DNA of 64,000 nt from Neorhizobium lilium. Its GTDB lineage: Bacteria > Pseudomonadota > Alphaproteobacteria > Rhizobiales > Rhizobiaceae. Shown here piece by piece: positions 50,457-59,248 of the stretch. The translations under genes were made by a program, and so were the position numbers. The DNA lies in assembly GCF_004053875.1 (NCBI RefSeq), contig NZ_SBIP01000005.1:124001-188000 (forward strand), given 5' to 3'. Position 1 is the first letter of the stretch; every line of letters begins with the position of its first letter. Below the pieces are notes generated by a model. It saw nothing but the letters and a program-made list of their open reading frames with translations, had not been told where the DNA came from and did not search any database.

Positions 50457-52068
50457 GTCCCACCTCGCGCCGCCCCACTGTTCCGAGGATCGCCAAGCTC
50501 AGGCAGAGCATGGCAAGCAGCAAGGCCAGCCCATCGGCGTCATGGCTGCGGTAGCTCGACAGGCGGCTGTAGACAAGCCAGGGCAGGGTTGTCAGTTCGT
50601 TTGAACCGAACAGGGCCACTGCGCCCAGATCCCCCAGCGATAGCGCTATGGCGAACGATGTTGCGGTGAGAAGCGGTCTTGCGAGAACCGGCAGGTCGAT
50701 TCGCCAGAGGCGCGCGAGACCGGAGATGCCAAGGCTTTCAGAAAGACGCGCCGTCCTCCGTCTATGTGTCTCAATGGCAGGCGCCAGCACCCTCATGACG
50801 AAGGGGAGCGCCATCAACGCATTGATGATGGCCACTAGTACCGGCGCAAAAGGGGCAACATCACCCCATGGCCGCAGAACAAGAAACCACCCGGTGCCGA
50901 GAACGACCGGTGGCACGAGCAGCACGAGAGCCGATGTTGCGGAAAGAGCAGCGGAGAAGCTGCGGGCAAGGGAACCCGGCCGCTTCATATCCGCCACGGC
51001 CTCCCGCCCGGTCAGAATGGCCAGAGACGCAGTGACCGCCAGCAGGGCTGCGATGGCTGCGATCTTCAGACTGGTCCACAGGGCCTTGAGGAAGGCCGGG
51101 CTCGTTACCAGCGTCCAGAGGTTCGCTTTGAAGCCGGCGGCGGCGATGGAGGCTAGCGGCAAGATCAGAAATATGGTGGCGAGCAGGATGGTGATGCCGT
51201 CGCCGGATCTCGCGGCCCAACCCTGCCCATCCAGACGCCGGACGCTCCGTCCCGCGGTCATGCCGGTTTCTTCGGGTGCTGGAAGAAAGGACATAGCCGC
51301 AAGGATCAGGCCGGTGACGCCGATCTGCAGAAAGGCAAGTGCGATGGCGCGGGGCGGGTCGAAGTCGAAGCGCAGCGACTGATAGATCGCCACTTCCAGC
51401 GTGGTTGCCGCCGGGCCGCCGCCCAGCACGAGGACGAGCGTGAAGCTGGTGGCGCAGAGCATGAAGATCAGCCCTGCAATACCCGGCGCCACCTGCCGTA
51501 GCGCCGGCCATTCCAAGAAACGGAAAACCGACAGGCGGCGCATGCCAAGCCCGCAGGACAGCAGCCAGTATTCCGCCGGCAGCCGCTCGAGCGCGGCGAG
51601 CATCAGCCGGGCGGCAAGCGGCATGTTGAAGAAGACATGCGCAAGCAGGATCCCGGACAGGCCGTAGATGCTGATCGGCGCGGCCCCCCCAGCCATTGCA
51701 AGCATGTCATTGATCAACCCCTGACGCCCCCAGATGCCAAGCAATCCCAACGCGCCGATCAGGACAGGCAGCCCCATTGGCACCGCCATCAGGCGGACGA
51801 TCCAGACGCGGCCGGGAAAGCGCGGCTGTCGGGCCAGAGCCAGCGCAAGGAGAATGGCGAAAAGAACGGACAGGCCGGTGGACAAAAAAGCCTGCAGCAG
51901 AGTGAAGCGAAGGACGCGGGCGGTATAGGCGCTGAAGAGCCTCGCTTTCGTATCGCCTGCATCCCATGCCAACAGCGCCAGAACGGCCACGGCGACGAAC
52001 AATGTCACGCCAAAAAGCGTGATGGCGCCGTAACTGAGGCCCCGCCGTCGTTCAGCCGCCGTCAGCAT
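50449..52068 (-). CDS. thiP: Thiamine ABC transporter permease ThiP
   Basis: A 539-aa inner-membrane protein with about twelve helices and two binding-protein-dependent permease domains in tandem. The EAA-type loops are in ALERLPAEYWLLSCGLGMRRLSVFRFLEWPALRQ (first half) and ARLSESLGISGLARLWRIDLPVLARPL (second half). This fused layout is typical of ThiP and Fbp-type permeases. It overlaps thiQ by 8 bp and is separated from thiB by only 3 bp, so all three form one unit. It would form the whole thiamine pore. Confidence 0.9.
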   Translation of the reverse strand: MLTAAERRRGLSYGAITLFGVTLFVAVAVLALLAWDAGDTKARLFSAYTARVLRFTLLQAFLSTGLSVLFAILLALALARQPRFPGRVWIVRLMAVPMGLPVLIGALGLLGIWGRQGLINDMLAMAGGAAPISIYGLSGILLAHVFFNMPLAARLMLAALERLPAEYWLLSCGLGMRRLSVFRFLEWPALRQVAPGIAGLIFMLCATSFTLVLVLGGGPAATTLEVAIYQSLRFDFDPPRAIALAFLQIGVTGLILAAMSFLPAPEETGMTAGRSVRRLDGQGWAARSGDGITILLATIFLILPLASIAAAGFKANLWTLVTSPAFLKALWTSLKIAAIAALLAVTASLAILTGREAVADMKRPGSLARSFSAALSATSALVLLVPPVVLGTGWFLVLRPWGDVAPFAPVLVAIINALMALPFVMRVLAPAIETHRRRTARLSESLGISGLARLWRIDLPVLARPLLTATSFAIALSLGDLGAVALFGSNELTTLPWLVYSRLSSYRSHDADGLALLLAMLCLSLAILGTVGRREVGHD

Positions 52069-52071
52069 GCG

Positions 52072-53082
52072 CTATTTCGCGCTCATTGCGCTCAGCCATT
52101 CGTCGATCCAGGCCTGGCGGTTCTTCGCCACTTCGTCCGAGCCCATCAGGAAGGTGTTGGCCGGCTGGACCAGCTTGCCGAAAGCCTCCGGCAGGGCTTG
52201 CGAGGTCTTGGTCGCCGGCATCATCCAGTTCGTCGTCGGGATGATGTCCTGGAAGGCAGGCGACACCATGAAGGTGAGAAACTGGCGTGCCAGATCCTTG
52301 TCATGCGCGCTCTTCAGCATTCCGGCCACTTCGATCTGGATGTAATGGCCTTCGGAGAAGGAGGCAGCCTGATAGCGATCCGTCTTTTCCTCCACCATAT
52401 GGTAGGCTGGCGAGGTGGTGTAGGAAAACACCATGGGCACTTCACCCTTGGTGAACAGGCCATAGGCTTCCGACCAGCCTGGCGTCACCGTCAGGATATG
52501 CTTGCTGAGCTTGGCCCAGGCTTCCGGTGCCTTGTCGCCGTAGACGGATTTTACCCATAGCAGAAGGCCGAGGCCCGGCGTCGATGTGCGCGGGTCTTCG
52601 ATGGCGATCTTCTGGGACGGGTCGCCGTCCACGAGGTCCTTGAGGCTCTTCGGCGGGTTTTTCACGACCTGCGTGTCATAGATGACGGCAAAATGCGCGT
52701 AGTCGAACGGGATGAAGGTGTCGTCGCTGTAGTTTCCCGGCACCTTTATCGCCGCGGTGTCGATGCCGGATGCCTGAAACAGTCCGGTTGCCTTGGCTTC
52801 GGAAATCAGGTTGGTGTCCAGACCTAGAGCCACATCCGCTTTGGTATTGTCGCCTTCCAGCTTCAGCCGCGTCAGCAGGGCCACGCCATCCTCCACGCTG
52901 ACGAAATTGAGCGTGCAGCCACAGGTCTTTTCGAATGCTTCCTTCACCTTGGGGCCGGGGCCCCATTCCGAGGTGAAGCTCTCATAGGTGTAGACGGTCA
53001 GCGTCTTCTGCTCGGCGCTTGCCGAAGATGCGAGGGAGAATGCGGCTAATGCCGCCAGAATGGAAATGATGGTGTTGCGCAT
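52072..53082 (-). CDS. thiB: Thiamine-binding periplasmic protein ThiB
   Basis: A 336-aa solute-binding protein with a Sec signal ([20 protein letters not shown], cleavage near ASA-EQKTL). The mature chain starts [31 protein letters not shown], which is the ThiB/TbpA pattern. [25 protein letters not shown] and [10 protein letters not shown] are further family features. It captures thiamine in the periplasm and passes it to ThiPQ. It is the first gene downstream of the TPP riboswitch, with the ribosome site AGAGGAAG five bases before ATG. Confidence 0.95.
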   Translation of the reverse strand: MRNTIISILAALAAFSLASSASAEQKTLTVYTYESFTSEWGPGPKVKEAFEKTCGCTLNFVSVEDGVALLTRLKLEGDNTKADVALGLDTNLISEAKATGLFQASGIDTAAIKVPGNYSDDTFIPFDYAHFAVIYDTQVVKNPPKSLKDLVDGDPSQKIAIEDPRTSTPGLGLLLWVKSVYGDKAPEAWAKLSKHILTVTPGWSEAYGLFTKGEVPMVFSYTTSPAYHMVEEKTDRYQAASFSEGHYIQIEVAGMLKSAHDKDLARQFLTFMVSPAFQDIIPTTNWMMPATKTSQALPEAFGKLVQPANTFLMGSDEVAKNRQAWIDEWLSAMSAK

Positions 53083-53133
53083 CGGCGCTTCCTCTGTCGT
53101 GTTGCACGGGGAATAGGCGCTGATGAAGAGCCG

Positions 53134-53272
53134 TCTAATCCCTCCGCCGGTGTTAACCGGATCAGGTTCCGCGGGTTGGCGTTACGCCTCTCAGCTAAGC
53201 TTAAGAGCGTGTCAGGATCGAAAAGGAGCAATTCTCCCATCCACCTGACGCGCTTGAAGCAAAGCACCCCGT
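53134..53272 (-). promoter_or_regulatory. TPP (THI-box) riboswitch controlling thiBPQ
   Basis: On the minus strand the conserved elements appear in order: GGGGTGC (53270 to 53264), then a long variable arm, GCTGAGAGGC, the pyrophosphate-sensor helix CCGCGGAACCTGATCCGG, and the closing GGAGGGATTAGA. These are the sequence signatures of the TPP aptamer. The optional P3 arm is unusually long, with GCGCGTCAGG pairing to CCTGACACGC. The aptamer ends about 50 nt before thiB, so it probably controls translation or early transcription. Confidence 0.9.
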
Positions 53273-53325
53273 TAGATCGACTTGAGATGTAGCGGCCCTA
53301 TGACGGGCTGGCAAGAGCCTCGTGT

Positions 53326-53778
53326 TCAAGCGTGGTTGTGCCGGAATACCCGCAGTTCCCGCGGGACAATCGCCATGCCGCCAAGCCGGTTTGCAATGGC
53401 ATAGTCGATGGTCTTTTCCACGACCTGCGGCATGACCGGCTTGGTGAGGACACCGAGCAAACCTTCTACGCCGTCTTCCACGTCTTCCGGATTGGCGGTC
53501 ATGAAGATCACGGTCACGCCGTACTGTTCCGCAAGCTCACGGCCGATCTCCGGGCCGGTGCGCCCATCGGACAGGTTGACGTCGACAAGAGCGATATCGG
53601 CAACGGCGCCGAGCGCAAGCGCATGTTTCCGGGCGCTGGCAAAACCTGCCACCTTCAGGCCCATGCTTTCGATCGTTTCCGCGACATCGAGGGCGATCAG
53701 AAACTCGTCCTCCACGATCAGCACTCGTTGATCCATCGCTTCACTGGCCAGCCGACGACGCATTACATTGGTCAGCAT
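53326..53778 (-). CDS. Single-domain response regulator, stress-linked
   Basis: A 150-aa protein with one receiver domain and no output domain. Conserved residues: acidic E23-D24, phospho-acceptor D66 in IALVDVNLSDG, T94 in VIFMTANPEDV, and K113 in LTKPV. The FMTANPE segment resembles the FAT-type motif of the single-receiver regulators linked to the general stress response of alphaproteobacteria. The start ATG 53778 follows AGGGG. An EcfG-type promoter lies 79 bp upstream (53857-53882). It probably tunes the PhyR/NepR/EcfG pathway. No cognate kinase is nearby. Confidence 0.8.
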   Translation of the reverse strand: MLTNVMRRRLASEAMDQRVLIVEDEFLIALDVAETIESMGLKVAGFASARKHALALGAVADIALVDVNLSDGRTGPEIGRELAEQYGVTVIFMTANPEDVEDGVEGLLGVLTKPVMPQVVEKTIDYAIANRLGGMAIVPRELRVFRHNHA

Positions 53779-53856
53779 TGGACGCCCCTATTGATTGATC
53801 GGTTCCGAGCCGGCCGTTTCAGTCAAGCAGACATGTCGACCGTTATTTCCCCTCCG

Positions 53857-53882
53857 AACGACCCGTGGGACAGAATTGTTCC
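53857..53882 (-). promoter_or_regulatory. EcfG/RpoE2-type general stress promoter of the response regulator gene
   Basis: On the minus strand: -35 GGAAC (53882 to 53878), a 17-bp spacer, -10 CGTT (53860 to 53857). It matches GGAAC-N16/17-CGTT and lies about 80 bp before the ATG at 53778. It points away from uup, whose stop is at 53941. Confidence 0.7.
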
Positions 53883-53940
53883 GGTTCGCGACAAATAAAA
53901 TTGTGCATAACTATTTGTTAAGGTTAGCAAAATCTTAAAG

Positions 53941-55770
53941 TTAACCTTCTATCTCCTCTCGCAGCATTTCAAGCTCAAGCCACTCCTCTTCCATCTTGGC
54001 TATACTTGCGCGCAGCTTTTCCATCTCGGCGGCGAGCTTGTTGAAACCGGCAGGGTCTTTGGCGAAGAAATTGGGATCGGCCATCTTCTTCTCACGAATG
54101 GCGATTTCGGCCTCGGCCTTGGCCATCTCCTTTGGCAGGTTTTCGAGCGCGAACGTCTGCTTGTAGGAAAGCTTGCCTTTCCTCTTCGGCGCGTCGGCTG
54201 CAGGAGCGCCGGTGTCGCTCCTCGTCTTCTCGGCTTTTTCAACGCGGCGGCGTTCGTCGGCCGCACCCTTGCGCTGTGCAAGCATGTCCGTATAGCCGCC
54301 GGCATATTCGATCCAGCGTCCGTCGGGCGCATCCGGATTGGCGGGCGCGATGGTCGAGGTCACCGTGCGATCGAGAAAGTCGCGGTCATGGCTGACGAGG
54401 ATGACGGTGCCGTTATAGCCGGCCACGATCTCCTGCAGCAGATCGAGCGTCTCGATGTCAAGATCGTTGGTCGGTTCGTCCAGGATCAGCAGGTTGGATG
54501 GCTTGGCCATCATGCGGGCCAGCATCAGCCGGGCGCGCTCGCCGCCGGACAGGTTCTTGATCGGCGTGCGGATCTGTTCCGGCTGGAACAGGAAGTCCTT
54601 CATATAGCCCGCGACATGCCGCTGCTCGCCGTTGACCAGCAGCGTCTCGCCCCGACCATCCGTCAGATAATGGGACAGCGTATCTTCCGGGTCGAGATCC
54701 TCGCGCTTCTGATCGAGGGTGGCGATTTCAAGATTGGTGCCGAGCTTGATCATGCCGGAATCCGGTACGAGTTGACCCGTCAGCATCTTCAGCAGCGTCG
54801 TCTTGCCGGCGCCATTCGGGCCGACCAGACCGATGCGGTCACCACGATGGACCCGGATGGAGAAGGGCGCCACGATGGCGCGGTCCTCGTAACTCTTGGT
54901 GATGTTTTCCGCCTCGACCACAAGCTTGCCGGACTCCCGGCCCTCGGTGGCTTGCGCCTGGATCGTACCCTGTGGCCCCTTGTGGCCGCGGTAGCTGGAG
55001 CGCATGGTGTGCAGATCGCCGAGGCGGCGCATATTGCGCTTGCGCCGCGCGGTGACACCATAACGCAGCCAATGCTCCTCGCGCTCGATCGCCTTGCCAA
55101 GCTTGTGCTGCTCCAGCTCTTCCGCTTCCAGCACCTCGTCCCGCCAGACTTCGAAGTGACCGAAGCCCCGATCCAGCCGGCGCGACGTGCCGCGGTCGAG
55201 CCAGACGGTGGCATTGGACACTTTCTCCAGGAAGCGTCGGTCATGGGAAATGACCACGAGCGCGCTGCGCGACTTGCGCAATTCGTCTTCCAGCCACTCG
55301 ATAGTGGGAAGGTCCAGGTGGTTGGTCGGCTCGTCCAGCATCAGGATATCGGGTTCCGGCGCCATGACCCGCGCCAGCGCAGCACGGCGGGCTTCTCCGC
55401 CCGACAGGGTGTTCGGGTCTTCCTCTCCGGTCAGGCCGAGATGCTCCAGGAGGTAAGTGACACGGTATGGGTCGTCGCCCGGTCCGAGCCCCGATTCCGC
55501 ATAGGCCTGCACCGTGGAATAGCTGCCGAAATCCGGCGCCTGCTCCAGGTAACGGATCGTCGCATTCGGATGTCGGAAGACTTCGCCGGACTGCGGCTCC
55601 ACCATGCCGGCGGCGATCTTCATCAGCGTCGATTTGCCGGACCCGTTGCGGCCGACGAGGGAGATGCGGTCGCCCGGCTCCACCTGCAGGCCGGCGCCTG
55701 CGAGAAGGGGAGGGCCGCCGAAGCTCAGGAAGATGTCGTCGAGTTTCAAAATGGGAGGCGCCAAGGTCAA
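53941..55770 (-). CDS. uup: ABC-F family ATPase Uup-like
   Basis: A 609-aa protein with two ABC ATPase domains and no membrane segments. The first Walker A is GRNGSGKST and the first signature LSGGEARRAALARV; the second pair is GPNGAGKTT and LSGGERARLMLARMM. The ABC-F linker between them (about residues 240-320) and a C-terminal coiled coil (residues 540-609, KAEAEIAIREKKMADPNFFAKDPAGFNKLAAEMEKLRASIAKMEEEWLELE) are the Uup layout. Uup binds DNA/ribosomes and affects transposon excision and translation. The TTG start at 55770 overlaps the TGA of the thiamine diphosphokinase by 4 bp (TTGA). Confidence 0.85.
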   Translation of the reverse strand: MTLAPPILKLDDIFLSFGGPPLLAGAGLQVEPGDRISLVGRNGSGKSTLMKIAAGMVEPQSGEVFRHPNATIRYLEQAPDFGSYSTVQAYAESGLGPGDDPYRVTYLLEHLGLTGEEDPNTLSGGEARRAALARVMAPEPDILMLDEPTNHLDLPTIEWLEDELRKSRSALVVISHDRRFLEKVSNATVWLDRGTSRRLDRGFGHFEVWRDEVLEAEELEQHKLGKAIEREEHWLRYGVTARRKRNMRRLGDLHTMRSSYRGHKGPQGTIQAQATEGRESGKLVVEAENITKSYEDRAIVAPFSIRVHRGDRIGLVGPNGAGKTTLLKMLTGQLVPDSGMIKLGTNLEIATLDQKREDLDPEDTLSHYLTDGRGETLLVNGEQRHVAGYMKDFLFQPEQIRTPIKNLSGGERARLMLARMMAKPSNLLILDEPTNDLDIETLDLLQEIVAGYNGTVILVSHDRDFLDRTVTSTIAPANPDAPDGRWIEYAGGYTDMLAQRKGAADERRRVEKAEKTRSDTGAPAADAPKRKGKLSYKQTFALENLPKEMAKAEAEIAIREKKMADPNFFAKDPAGFNKLAAEMEKLRASIAKMEEEWLELEMLREEIEG

Positions 55771-56417
55771 GCTCCGGAAAAGTCGTAAGGGCGGGCAAGC
55801 AGCATGGCTTTGCCGCTTTTCAAATGGATCTCCACCGGGCCTTCCGCAACGTTCGATACGGTGCGCGAAGAGCCGAAGGGAAGGTGGAAGTCGTTCAGCG
55901 GATAGCGTGCCCCAAGGATGTCGAGGCCTTCCAGCGCCGAGAAGCCGACGATCGAGAACAAGGACCCCTGGGGAAGGTCAAGTCTCACATGGCCGGGCAG
56001 TAGCGGCACCGCCTCCTCGTCTCCCGAGGTCAGAAGCACGTCCAGCCCTTTCATGGCGAGGCTGATCGCATGGAACAGATGCTGCAGCGCGTGATCGCTG
56101 CGTTCTCCGCCCAGGGCGCCTGCGAAAATCAACCGGTCAGCTCCGCGTGCAATCGCTTCGGCGGTCGCGATCTCGCCGTCGGTTTCGTTCTTGGCGGGCG
56201 GGTAGGGCTGGCGCGGCACGTCCGGCCATCGGGCAAGAAGCTCGCCGTCGGTGGAATCGAAATCCCCTACCCAGAGCTCGGGCACGGCGCCAAGCGCCGC
56301 CGCATGCCGCATGCCGCCGTCTGCGGCAATGAAGCGGCTGCCGGCAACGGCCTTTTCAAGGCGTTCGGTCAGGCGAAGCGCGCCGCCGAGAAGGATGGTG
56401 TAGGTCGATCGGATCAT
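55767..56417 (-). CDS. Thiamine diphosphokinase
   Basis: A 216-aa thiamine pyrophosphokinase that converts thiamine to TPP with ATP. YTILLGGALRLTERLEKAV at the start and the conserved VGDFDSTDGELLA near residue 50 mark the catalytic domain; FAGALGGERSDHALQHLFHA follows; the C-terminal TPK B1-binding domain ends PYDFSGA. The start is ATG 56417 (IRSTYTILLGG); an ATG at 56468 adds a non-conserved leader. It overlaps uup. Its presence with the TPP-riboswitch-controlled thiBPQ importer 2.7 kb away indicates salvage of external thiamine. Confidence 0.9.
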   Translation of the reverse strand: MIRSTYTILLGGALRLTERLEKAVAGSRFIAADGGMRHAAALGAVPELWVGDFDSTDGELLARWPDVPRQPYPPAKNETDGEIATAEAIARGADRLIFAGALGGERSDHALQHLFHAISLAMKGLDVLLTSGDEEAVPLLPGHVRLDLPQGSLFSIVGFSALEGLDILGARYPLNDFHLPFGSSRTVSNVAEGPVEIHLKSGKAMLLARPYDFSGA

Positions 56418-56541
56418 GGGCCCTGCCAATAGCGCAAAGCGGGGCCAAAGGGAAAGCATGGCTTTCACCCTCTCAAGGTTCCGGATGATTTTGCTGCCAT
56501 TGACCTCTCGGGGAGCAAGGCTTATTTCTCTCCTCGTGAAT

Positions 56542-56597
56542 TCCGTGGTGATTTGGCCGGCCGGCTTGCAGCCACGTAAAAAAAGTCGCTAAAGGGC
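56542..56597 (+). promoter_or_regulatory. SAM-II riboswitch upstream of metA
   Basis: The conserved pattern is visible in order: CGTGGTGATTTGG (56544-56556), the GGCCGGCTTGCAGCCACG stem region, and AAAGTCGCTAAAG (to about 56594). This is the SAM-II (metA motif) consensus of alphaproteobacteria, a pseudoknot that senses S-adenosylmethionine. The pairing CGTGG with CCACG forms the P1 stem. It lies about 70 bp before the metA start. A terminator follows. Confidence 0.9.
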
Positions 56598-56637
56598 CGC
56601 GAGAAGACGCCTTCCCACGGACCTGTCGCGATTTTTT
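56598..56637 (+). terminator. Putative SAM-II expression-platform terminator
   Basis: CGCGA (56598-56602) can pair with TCGCG (56626-56630) followed by a run of six T residues (56632-56637). The stem is short, so it may act as an attenuator when SAM is bound. Confidence 0.5.
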
Positions 56638-56668
56638 GCCGGCGGTCTTTTCTTTGTTGGGTTGTGCC

Positions 56669-57598
56669 ATGCCGATCAAGATTCCCGATACCCTGCCTGC
56701 CTTCAGCACCCTTGTGCAGGAAGGTGTGCGCGTGATGACCGAGACCGCCGCCGTGCGGCAGGACATCCGTCCGCTGCAGATCGGCCTTCTCAATCTCATG
56801 CCCAACAAGATCAAGACCGAACTGCAGATGGCGCGGCTGGTGGGGGCGACGCCTCTGCAGGTCGAATTGTCCCTCGTGCGGATCGGGGCCCACAAGGCCA
56901 AGAACACCTCGGAAGAACATCTGCTCTCCTTCTACGAGACCTGGGAAGAGGTGAAGCACCGCAAGTTCGACGGCTTCATCATCACCGGCGCGCCGATCGA
57001 GACGCTTCCCTATGAGGAGGTGAGCTACTGGGAGGAAATGAAGCAGATCTTCGAGTGGACGCAGACGAATGTCCATTCGGCGATGAATGTGTGCTGGGGC
57101 GCCATGGCGGCGATCTACCATTTTCATGGCGTGCCGAAATACGAACTGAGGGAAAAAGCCTTCGGCGTCTATCGCCACCGCAATCTTGCGCCCTCGTCCA
57201 TCTACCTCAACGGCTTCTCAGACGATTTCCAGGTCCCTGTATCGCGCTGGACCGAAGTGCGGCGCGAGGACGTGGAAAAGCGCCCGGAACTTGAGATCCT
57301 GATGGAGTCGGACGAGATGGGTCTTTGCCTCGTCCACGAGAAGAAGGGCCGTCGCCTCTACATGTTCAACCATGTGGAATACGACTCCACGTCGCTGGCG
57401 GACGAGTATTTCCGCGACGTGAACGCCGGTATTCCGATCAAGATGCCGCATGATTATTTCCCGCACAACGACGATACGCTGACGCCGCTCAACCGCTGGC
57501 GCGGGCATGCCCATCTGCTGTTCGGCAACTGGATCAACGAGATCTACCAGACCACGCCTTACGACCTCGACAAGATCGGCACCGAAAGCGCCGCCTGA
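56669..57598 (+). CDS. metA: Homoserine O-acyltransferase MetA, predicted acetyl-CoA-specific
   Basis: A 309-aa enzyme that activates homoserine for methionine synthesis. Catalytic residues are C142 ([10 protein letters not shown]), H235 and E237 (FNHVEYDS). Residue 111 is glutamate (GAPIE), whereas E. coli MetA has glycine there; in the published analyses I recall, Glu111 gives acetyl-CoA use and Gly111 succinyl-CoA use. So despite the succinyltransferase family name it is predicted to be a homoserine O-acetyltransferase (metAA). The start at ATG 56669 gives [15 protein letters not shown], the family N-terminus. It is controlled by the SAM-II riboswitch just upstream. Confidence 0.9.
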   Translation: MPIKIPDTLPAFSTLVQEGVRVMTETAAVRQDIRPLQIGLLNLMPNKIKTELQMARLVGATPLQVELSLVRIGAHKAKNTSEEHLLSFYETWEEVKHRKFDGFIITGAPIETLPYEEVSYWEEMKQIFEWTQTNVHSAMNVCWGAMAAIYHFHGVPKYELREKAFGVYRHRNLAPSSIYLNGFSDDFQVPVSRWTEVRREDVEKRPELEILMESDEMGLCLVHEKKGRRLYMFNHVEYDSTSLADEYFRDVNAGIPIKMPHDYFPHNDDTLTPLNRWRGHAHLLFGNWINEIYQTTPYDLDKIGTESAA

Positions 57599-57694
57599 AA
57601 CCGTGCTCCGAGAGCTTGCGAAATTTCAGCCGGCGCCGTTGCAGCTTGCCGGTAAATCGCGCAGTGTCCGCCGGTCATTTGGCGGAGGATTCTC

Positions 57695-58714
57695 ATGGCG
57701 CATCAGGATTTCGAGGTTTTTGGCCGAACGGGCGAGGGCGAGCCGGTCTACCGCGTCGCCATTGCCGGAGGCGGGCTTACGGCCAAGGTCATCACCTGGG
57801 GCGCGATCATCCAGGATCTGCGGCTGGACGGCCACCAGCCGCCGCTGGTCCTGGGCTTCGAGACATTCGACGCCTATCCCGTGCATTCGCCCTTCTTCGG
57901 AGCGACGCCCGGCCGCTGCGCCAACCGCATCGGCGATGGCCGCTTTACCCTGGACGGCAAGGCCCACCAGCTGGAACTGAACGAAAACGGCGTGACCCAT
58001 CTGCATGGCGGTGTGACAGGGCTTGGCCGCAGCAACTGGACTATTGTCGAACATGCGGCGGACACGGTCGTGCTTCGCATTACCGATCCGGACGGACGGG
58101 CCGGTTATCCCGGAAATTGTACCGTGACGGCAACCTACCGGCTTCTGGAAGGGGGCGTGCTTTCGGTGGTTTATGAATCAACGACCGATGCACCCACGCT
58201 CTGCAATGTCTGTCAGCACACCTATTTCAACCTCGACGGTCGCGAAGATGCACTCGGCCATGACATCATGATCGCAGCCGATCACCTCGTCACCGTGGAC
58301 GAGCGGCAGATACCGACCGGTGAGCTCATGGCTGTAGCGGGTACGCCTTTCGATCTTCGGGAAATGGGTCCGATGAACCGCGTCCACGATGGCGAACAGG
58401 TTCTGTTCGACCATAATTACTGCCTGTCAACCGAGCGCGTCGCGAAACGGCCCGTGGCGCTGGCGCGCAGCGTTTATTCCGGCGTCTCGCTTGAAGTGCG
58501 CACGACGGAGCCGGGGCTGCAGCTCTATTCCGGCTTCAAGATGAATGTCCCGGTCGCTGGGCTGGAAGGGCGCCACTATCCGCCATTCGCGGGTTTCTGT
58601 CTGGAAACGCAAATCTGGCCGGATGCGATCAACCATCCCGGTTTCCCCAATGCCGTGCTGCGCCCCGGCGAAGTCCTGCGCCAGGAAACGGATTACCTGT
58701 TTTCAAAGGCTTGA
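57695..58714 (+). CDS. galM: Aldose 1-epimerase (mutarotase), GalM family
   Basis: A 339-aa mutarotase interconverting alpha and beta anomers of hexoses. Features: GATPGRCANRIGDGRFTLDGK (sugar-binding arginine region, with the conserved NRI), HLHGG near residue 108, CQHTYFNLDG (catalytic His near 172), and LFDHNYCLS with the following Phe/Asp pair. The late LQLYSGFKMN and FAGFCLETQIWPDAINHPGFP carry the catalytic glutamate. The ribosome site GGAGG precedes ATG by seven bases. It begins 96 bp after metA. A 7-bp tandem repeat begins inside its stop codon. Confidence 0.85.
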   Translation: MAHQDFEVFGRTGEGEPVYRVAIAGGGLTAKVITWGAIIQDLRLDGHQPPLVLGFETFDAYPVHSPFFGATPGRCANRIGDGRFTLDGKAHQLELNENGVTHLHGGVTGLGRSNWTIVEHAADTVVLRITDPDGRAGYPGNCTVTATYRLLEGGVLSVVYESTTDAPTLCNVCQHTYFNLDGREDALGHDIMIAADHLVTVDERQIPTGELMAVAGTPFDLREMGPMNRVHDGEQVLFDHNYCLSTERVAKRPVALARSVYSGVSLEVRTTEPGLQLYSGFKMNVPVAGLEGRHYPPFAGFCLETQIWPDAINHPGFPNAVLRPGEVLRQETDYLFSKA

Positions 58715-58740
58715 AGCTTGAAGCTTGAAGCTTGAGGCTT
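58709..58740 (+). repeat. 7-bp tandem repeat (GCTTGAA x4) at the galM stop codon
   Basis: Four successive units GCTTGAA, the last with one change (GCTTGAG) and followed by a partial GCTT, starting at 58709 so that the galM TGA (58712-58714) is the TGA in the first unit. Such short tandem repeats can expand or contract by slippage. Confidence 0.8.
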
Positions 58741-58860
58741 AGGAGATGGCGGGGTCGGCCGGTGGGTTGCGCCTCGCGCCTCGCTTGAAGAGACAGCGGA
58801 CCCATCGGCGACGCCGCTGCTGCTTCTCGGCAGCCTGAAAATCAGATTATTTCTGGAATT

Positions 58861-58935
58861 TGGAGCGGGCGAAGGGATTCGAACCCTCGACCCCAACCTT
58901 GGCAAGGTTGTGCTCTACCCCTGAGCTACGCCCGC
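58861..58935 (-). tRNA. tRNA-Gly (GCC)
   Basis: On the minus strand the 75-nt sequence starts GCGGGCGTAGCTC, has the D-arm, anticodon loop TTGCCAA (anticodon GCC, complement of 58901-58903), T-arm GGTTCGAATCC and acceptor CGCCCGC, discriminator T and encoded CCA (58861-58863). All arms pair as expected for tRNA-Gly(GCC). It is a single gene, flanked by non-coding DNA, near galM. Confidence 0.95.
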
Positions 58936-59248
58936 TCATAAATCCACCGGTCCGGGGTAGTTCGCTGAACCGTGGGGTCAGTGGCTCGTTGCCGCCGACG
59001 GGCGCTATATGGCCCAGAGTTTTTTCAAATGCAACAGGGAAATGACGACGTGGCTGAAGAAAGTTTCCCACCGCGCCAGCGGCGTCCAGAGCGGGAGACC
59101 GTGCCTTGCCTCTCAGGGGGCAAAGCCGGCTGCGGGCCGATACAGGTCCTGTGGTTGCATCGGGTCTCACGATGTCGCAGCGCTGCCTTGGCCACCTAGG
59201 CCAATCTCTCTATAGTCCGGCCGCCATTCACCGGATCCCTTGATTGCC
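58936..59248. other. Intergenic region upstream of tRNA-Gly and the ProXp-like gene
   Basis: About 310 bp that must hold the promoter of the minus-strand tRNA gene (near 58936-58990) and that of the plus-strand gene at 59249. No gene, repeat or structured RNA is recognised. Confidence 0.4.

Noticed and set aside
53046..53267. 73-aa minus-strand ORF across the TPP aptamer
   Set aside because: It is read through a well-defined riboswitch and overlaps thiB; no ribosome site.
56473..56907. 144-aa ORF across the SAM-II riboswitch and metA start
   Set aside because: Antisense to the riboswitch and to the clear MetA N-terminus.
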